DNA of 64,000 bases from JAVBMU01 sp031552185 (GTDB lineage Bacteria > Actinomycetota > Actinomycetes > Actinomycetales > Cellulomonadaceae), in assembly GCA_031552185.1 (NCBI GenBank), contig JAVBMU010000007.1:17485-81484 (forward strand). The letters are read 5' to 3'. The translations under genes and the position numbers were made by a program. The notes beneath the pieces were generated by a model that saw only the letters and a program-made list of their open reading frames with translations, was not told the DNA's origin and searched no databases. Below are positions 60,565 through 64,000 of the stretch, piece by piece. Numbering within the stretch: position 1 is the first letter of the stretch; each line of letters opens with the position of its first letter.

Positions 60565-60684
60565 GGTGCTCCGTTCTGGTGGTGGTCCGGCCCGGATGCC
60601 AGACAAGCCGATCATCGAAAGGCCCTGTCTTTCAGGGGCCAAGGTCCTGGGTCAGCGGGCCATACGTCCTCTCTGGTCACCACG

Positions 60685-60690
60685 TAGAAT
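60685..60690 (+). promoter_or_regulatory. -10 element TAGAAT of a probable leaderless trmB transcript
   Basis: TAGAAT ends 6 bases before GTG 60697. Confidence 0.5.
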
Positions 60691-60696
60691 TGCGCG

Positions 60697-61485
60697 GTGC
60701 CCGAGTTCAGCGCGGGGGAGCGGGATGCCGGCCTCGCTGCTTCCTACCGTATCCACCCCGTGTCGTTCGTTCGTCGCAGTGGGCGGATGAATCCTCGTCA
60801 GCAGCGCGCCTGGAGCGCCGACCGAGAGCGGTACGTCCTCGATGTGCCGCGTTCGGCCACCGACACGCTCGGCGTCGCCGGCACGTCGGTCGACCCGGAC
60901 TTCATCTTCGACGCCGGAGCCGTCTTCGGGCGGGCCGCTGGGCTGGTGATGGAGATCGGTTCTGGGCAGGGCGAGGCGGTCGTGGCCGCCGCCGAGCGGG
61001 AGCCGGGGAGGGATTTCCTCGCGGTCGAGGTCTACCTGCCGGGGCTGGCCCAGACCGTGCTGCGGGCGGCCCGACTCGACCTGACCAACCTCCGCATCGC
61101 GCCCGCCGACGCCGCCCGCTGGCTGGCCACGGCGATGCCGCCCGACTCGGTCGACGAACTGTGGGTCTTCTTCCCGGACCCGTGGCACAAGCACCGCCAT
61201 CACAAGCGGCGGCTCGTCTCGCCGTCGTTCGCCGCGCACGCCGCCCGCGTGCTGCGCGCGCCGAGCGGGGACCGACCGGGCGGCGTCCTGCGGCTGGCGA
61301 CTGACTGGTCCGACTACGGCACCCGCATGCTCCAGGTCCTGTCCGCGGAGCCGGGATTGGTCAATGAGCACGGGCCGGGCGGCGTCGCGCCGCGATTCGC
61401 GGGGCGCGCGATGACCGGTTTCGAGCGCAAGGCCGGCGCGGCCGGCCGCGCGATCACCGAGTTGACCTTCCGCCGCCGGGCGTGA
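60697..61485 (+). CDS. trmB: tRNA (guanine-N7)-methyltransferase TrmB
   Basis: Methylates G46 in the variable loop of tRNAs using S-adenosylmethionine. The 262 residues contain the SAM-binding VMEIGSGQGEAV, the downstream acidic EVYLPGLAQT and the diagnostic FPDPWHKHRHHKRRLV, as well as the late TGFERKA. The N-terminal 35 residues (IHPVSFVRRSGRMNPRQQRA) fit the family. GTG 60697 is set by the close -10 box. Confidence 0.95.
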   Translation: MPEFSAGERDAGLAASYRIHPVSFVRRSGRMNPRQQRAWSADRERYVLDVPRSATDTLGVAGTSVDPDFIFDAGAVFGRAAGLVMEIGSGQGEAVVAAAEREPGRDFLAVEVYLPGLAQTVLRAARLDLTNLRIAPADAARWLATAMPPDSVDELWVFFPDPWHKHRHHKRRLVSPSFAAHAARVLRAPSGDRPGGVLRLATDWSDYGTRMLQVLSAEPGLVNEHGPGGVAPRFAGRAMTGFERKAGAAGRAITELTFRRRA

Positions 61486-61497
61486 CCCCTTGGCGGT

Positions 61498-61577
61498 GTG
61501 ACCTGCCCGTGTGATCCGCTGATGTGACCTGCAAGCGTGATCTACGAGCGTGAGCAATCTGTGTGATGTCGATCACA
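61498..61577 (+). repeat. 13-bp periodic GTGA array
   Basis: GTGA begins at 61498, 61511, 61524, 61537, 61550 and 61563, exactly 13 bases apart each time. The units are degenerate but related (GTGACCTGCCCGT, GTGATCCGCTGAT, GTGACCTGCAAGC, GTGATCTACGAGC). The last unit forms the left half of the CRP-type palindrome at 61562. The interval 61486-61729 has no gene. Confidence 0.85.
61562..61577. promoter_or_regulatory. CRP/GlxR-type operator of the acetate symporter operon
   Basis: TGTGATGTCGATCACA matches TGTGA-N6-TCACA perfectly and is symmetric for eight bases on each side except at two centre positions. It is 153 bases upstream of ATG 61730. In Corynebacterium and other bacteria, acetate uptake genes are controlled by CRP-family regulators, so the prediction is consistent with the downstream genes. 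Confidence 0.75.
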
Positions 61578-61729
61578 TTTGCCGAATTCGCCTTGGCAAG
61601 GGGAGTGGTCTACGGCACATTTGCCTCGGGTGACCTTCGCCCCGACCGCCGGGAATAGTGCATTCGCTGTACTCATGTTTGAATGTAGGTATCCGCCCGG
61701 TAGTCGCCGCCCGAGCCAACGGAGGCATC

Positions 61730-62155
61730 ATGACTGAAACGGAGACCAGCGCTCGCCGGGCCGAGCGCTACCTTCAGATGCAGGGGTCCGCGGAGTTCGC
61801 CGAGTTGCGTCGGCGCTTTCGCCGGTTCGTCTTCCCGATGACGGCCGCGTTCCTCGCCTGGTACGTCGCCTACGTGCTGCTCGCGACCTACGCCCACGAC
61901 TTCATGAACATCGCCGTCATCGGCAATCTCAGCATCGGCTTCGTTCTCGGCCTGGGACAGTTCGTCTCGACGTTCGCGATCACCGCGGCCTACGTTCGGT
62001 GGGCCAACCGGCGGCTGGACCCGGCCGCCGAGCGCCTGCGCCGGGATTTCGAGAGCGGCGAGGGCCAGGACGGGCGCGAGCCGGAACCCGACGACGCCGG
62101 GCCGGAACCGGCCCGTGCAGTGCCGGGTGGTCCTCATGAGCGGAGCGGGCGATGA
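61730..62155 (+). CDS. DUF485 membrane protein (YjcH-like)
   Basis: A 141-residue protein with a cytoplasmic N-terminus and two transmembrane helices (about 40-60 and 72-95), RRFRRFVFPMTAAFLAWYVAYVLL and GNLSIGFVLGLGQFVSTF, followed by a charged tail. DUF485 proteins always accompany acetate symporters of the ActP type. ATG 61730 follows GGAGG (61721-61725). It overlaps the symporter gene by four bases (ATGA). Confidence 0.92.
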   Translation: MTETETSARRAERYLQMQGSAEFAELRRRFRRFVFPMTAAFLAWYVAYVLLATYAHDFMNIAVIGNLSIGFVLGLGQFVSTFAITAAYVRWANRRLDPAAERLRRDFESGEGQDGREPEPDDAGPEPARAVPGGPHERSGR

Positions 62156-63819
62156 TCGCCCGGGGCGGCTTTGTCGCCGCCACCACGGAGACCGACGTCG
62201 GCAACCCCGTGGTCAACCTTGGGATCTTCCTCGCCTTCGTGATCGTCACGCTGGTGATCGTGCTGCGGGCCTCCCGGCAGAACACCTCGGCTGCCGAGTA
62301 CTACGCCGGCGGGCGCAACTTCACCGGGCCGCAGAACGGGACAGCCATCGCGGGGGACTATCTGTCCGCGGCAAGCTTCCTCGGCATCTGCGGTGCAATC
62401 GCGATCAGCGGATACGACGGCCTGCTCTACTCGATCGGCTTTCTCGTCGCCTGGCTCGTCGCCCTCCTGCTGGTGGCCGAACTCCTGCGGAACACCGGCA
62501 AGTTCACGATGGCCGATGTGCTCTCCTTCCGCCTGCGGCAACGGCCCGTGCGCACCGCCGCCGCGCTGTCCACGCTCGCCGTCGTGTTCTTCTATCTGCT
62601 GGCCCAGATGGCCGGCGCGGGCGGGCTCGTTGCCTTGTTGCTCGGGATCTCCGGCGAGGCCGCGCAGGCGATCGTTGTGGTCGCCGTCGGCGCCCTGATG
62701 ATCGTGTACGTCCTCATCGGCGGCATGAAGGGCACCACCTGGGTCCAGATCATCAAGGCCGCGCTGCTGATCGTCGGTGGGGCCGTCATGGCCACCTGGG
62801 TGCTCGCGAAGTTCGGCTTCAACCTCTCCGCGCTGCTGCAGGGTGCCGTCGACACGGCGAACGCGGGCGGCGCCAACGGACAGGCGCTCCTCGAGCCGGG
62901 GGCCAAGTACGGCGCAAGTGGCTTGACCAAGCTCGACTTCGTCTCGCTCGCCCTCGCCCTGGTGCTCGGCACGGCCGGCCTGCCGCACGTGCTGATGCGG
63001 TTCTACACCGTGCCCTCGGCCAAGGAGGCGCGCCGCTCGGTGGTGTGGGCGATCTGGCTGATCGGCATCTTTTACCTCTTCACGCTCGTGCTCGGGTACG
63101 GCGCCGGAGCGATCGTGGGTCCGGAGCGGATCGCGAGCGCCCCCGGCGGGGTGAACTCCGCGGCGCCGCTGTTGGCGTTCGAACTCGGTGGCGAACTGCT
63201 GCTCGGTTTCATCGCCGCCGTCGCGTTCGCGACCATCCTCGCCGTCGTCGCCGGGCTGACGATCACCGCCGCCGCGAGCTTTGCGCACGACATCTACGCC
63301 GGTGTCATCAAGCGCGGCGCCGTCAGCCCGCAGAAGGAGGTCCGCGTCGGGCGGATCACGGTGGTGGCGATCGGGCTGCTGGCGATCCTGGGCGGCATCT
63401 TCGCCCAGGGGCAGAACGTCGCGTTCCTGGTCGCGCTCGCCTTCGCCATCGCCGCCAGCGCCAACCTGCCCACCATCCTGCTGTCGCTGTTCTGGCCGCG
63501 GTTCAACACCTCGGGCGCGCTCTGGAGCATGTACGGCGGGCTGATCTCGTGCCTCGCGCTGATCGCGTTCTCACCGGTGGTCTCCGGAGGTCCGATCGAC
63601 CCCGCCACCGGCAACTCGACGTCGATGATCAAGGACGCCTCGATCGACTTTGCGGTCTTCCCGCTCACCAACCCGGGAATTGTCTCGATCCCGCTCGCCT
63701 TCGCGTTGGCGGTCCTCGGCACCTACCTCGGCCGCCGGGCCGACGCGCGCAAGCAGGCCGAGATGGAGGTCCGGTCCCTCACCGGTGCCGGCGCCGAACG
63801 CGCCGTCGTCCACCACTAG
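62152..63819 (+). CDS. Cation/acetate symporter (ActP-like)
   Basis: A 555-residue sodium:solute symporter with 13 or more transmembrane helices. The family opening YYAGGRNFTGPQNGTAIAGDYLSAASFLG, GGMKGTTWVQIIKAALLIVG, GTAGLPHVLMRFYTVPSAKEARRSV and AFAIAASANLPTILLSLFWPRFN closely match bacterial ActP acetate/glycolate carriers. It differs from the MctP-like carrier at 25610. Upstream CRP-type control and the DUF485 partner support a role in acetate uptake. Confidence 0.94.
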   Translation: MIARGGFVAATTETDVGNPVVNLGIFLAFVIVTLVIVLRASRQNTSAAEYYAGGRNFTGPQNGTAIAGDYLSAASFLGICGAIAISGYDGLLYSIGFLVAWLVALLLVAELLRNTGKFTMADVLSFRLRQRPVRTAAALSTLAVVFFYLLAQMAGAGGLVALLLGISGEAAQAIVVVAVGALMIVYVLIGGMKGTTWVQIIKAALLIVGGAVMATWVLAKFGFNLSALLQGAVDTANAGGANGQALLEPGAKYGASGLTKLDFVSLALALVLGTAGLPHVLMRFYTVPSAKEARRSVVWAIWLIGIFYLFTLVLGYGAGAIVGPERIASAPGGVNSAAPLLAFELGGELLLGFIAAVAFATILAVVAGLTITAAASFAHDIYAGVIKRGAVSPQKEVRVGRITVVAIGLLAILGGIFAQGQNVAFLVALAFAIAASANLPTILLSLFWPRFNTSGALWSMYGGLISCLALIAFSPVVSGGPIDPATGNSTSMIKDASIDFAVFPLTNPGIVSIPLAFALAVLGTYLGRRADARKQAEMEVRSLTGAGAERAVVHH

Positions 63820-63833
63820 ATGATTGATTCCGG
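63816..63833 (-). promoter_or_regulatory. Third copy of the CGGAATC-TCATCTAG motif
   Basis: On the minus strand CCGGAATCAATCATCTAG overlaps the symporter stop codon. Unlike the two other copies it does not precede a start codon, so its role is unclear. Confidence 0.4.
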
Positions 63834-63853
63834 ATCCCGAATCCCGCGCCGCA

Positions 63854-63912
63854 CGAGGTAGAGCCGTAGCGCGCCCGACACGCCCGTCCGGCGACGCCAC
63901 GGCTCTACCTCG
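63854..63912. terminator. Long hairpin after the symporter gene
   Basis: Arms CGAGGTAGAGCCGT (63854-63867) and ACGGCTCTACCTCG (63899-63912) are perfectly complementary over 14 bp with a 31-base loop; GGCTCTACCT recurs at 63921-63930. Position suits a terminator, but the large loop and repeated arm also fit a small mobile or regulatory repeat. Confidence 0.6.
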
Positions 63913-63930
63913 GCCACGCCGGCTCTACCT

Positions 63931-64000
63931 GGGCGCGCGCCCGGCGACTGCCGCGCCCGCCGGTCGCCGCGCCCGCCGGTCGCCGCGCCCGCCCGCCCGC
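63931..64000. repeat. Simple GC repeat at the window edge
   Basis: Two or three units of GCCGGTCGCCGCGCCC with no coding sense. The window ends here. Confidence 0.5.

Overview
The window is chromosomal DNA of a high-GC Gram-positive bacterium (Actinomycetota). The evidence is the very GC-rich codon third positions, frequent GTG starts, many apparently leaderless promoters, a tmRNA tag ending in DFALAA, and conserved actinobacterial gene orders: prfB-ftsE-ftsX-M23 peptidase-smpB-ssrA, and DUF3039-helicase-pncB-clpS-DUF2017-murI-MBL-rph-rdgB. Genus and species cannot be fixed from the sequence alone. It reads as housekeeping chromosome interrupted by two accessory regions.

1-1.83 kb: the end of a WxL-type surface protein and its DUF916 partner. 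1.9-6.2 kb: RF2 and the FtsE-FtsX-M23 division/cell-wall hydrolysis group. 6.2-16.45 kb: an island between the M23 gene and smpB, which are normally close neighbours. It carries two tandem copies of an uncommon module: an ECF sigma factor, a Cys-rich lipoprotein of unrecognised family, a membrane-fusion-like adaptor with a peptidoglycan-binding domain, and a MacB-like ABC ATPase and permease. Copy 1 looks complete. Copy 2 has an extra anti-sigma-like gene and a roughly 950-bp deletion that fused the ATPase end to the permease C-terminus. I consider this the best candidate for an undescribed system. 16.5-17.65 kb: smpB, tmRNA and its terminator.

17.7-25.5 kb: a repeat cluster, a DUF4349 lipoprotein, then an amino-sugar uptake operon (ROK repressor, solute-binding protein, two permeases, ROK kinase, nagB; no ATPase, so a shared one is presumably used). 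25.6-36.5 kb: a DUF3311/sodium-solute symporter pair, the DUF3039-to-rdgB housekeeping cluster (RNA, NAD, protein quality control, peptidoglycan precursor and nucleotide sanitation). 36.5-40.8 kb: LD-carboxypeptidase, ABC-F ATPase, MFS carrier. 41-45.4 kb: a four-gene 2-oxoacid:ferredoxin oxidoreductase operon whose last subunit fuses a GltD-like flavoprotein to ferredoxin domains. 45.6-51.7 kb: Nudix-like protein, PLP decarboxylase with a GPH-type transporter, thioredoxin, Excalibur lipoprotein, tRNA-Leu, Bcp peroxiredoxin, GroES-like protein.

51.75-55.7 kb: an orphan CRISPR array with a type I-E-like repeat (55 repeats, 54 spacers, no cas genes in the window). It is bounded by an intact tRNA-Lys on the right and a decayed 3' fragment of the same tRNA on the left, as expected for a tRNA-targeted integrated element reduced to its array. 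55.8-64 kb: DyP peroxidase with a PCu(A)C copper chaperone, a GT2 glycosyltransferase, an SDR, trmB, and a DUF485-acetate symporter operon preceded by a 13-bp-periodic repeat that ends in a perfect CRP-type operator.
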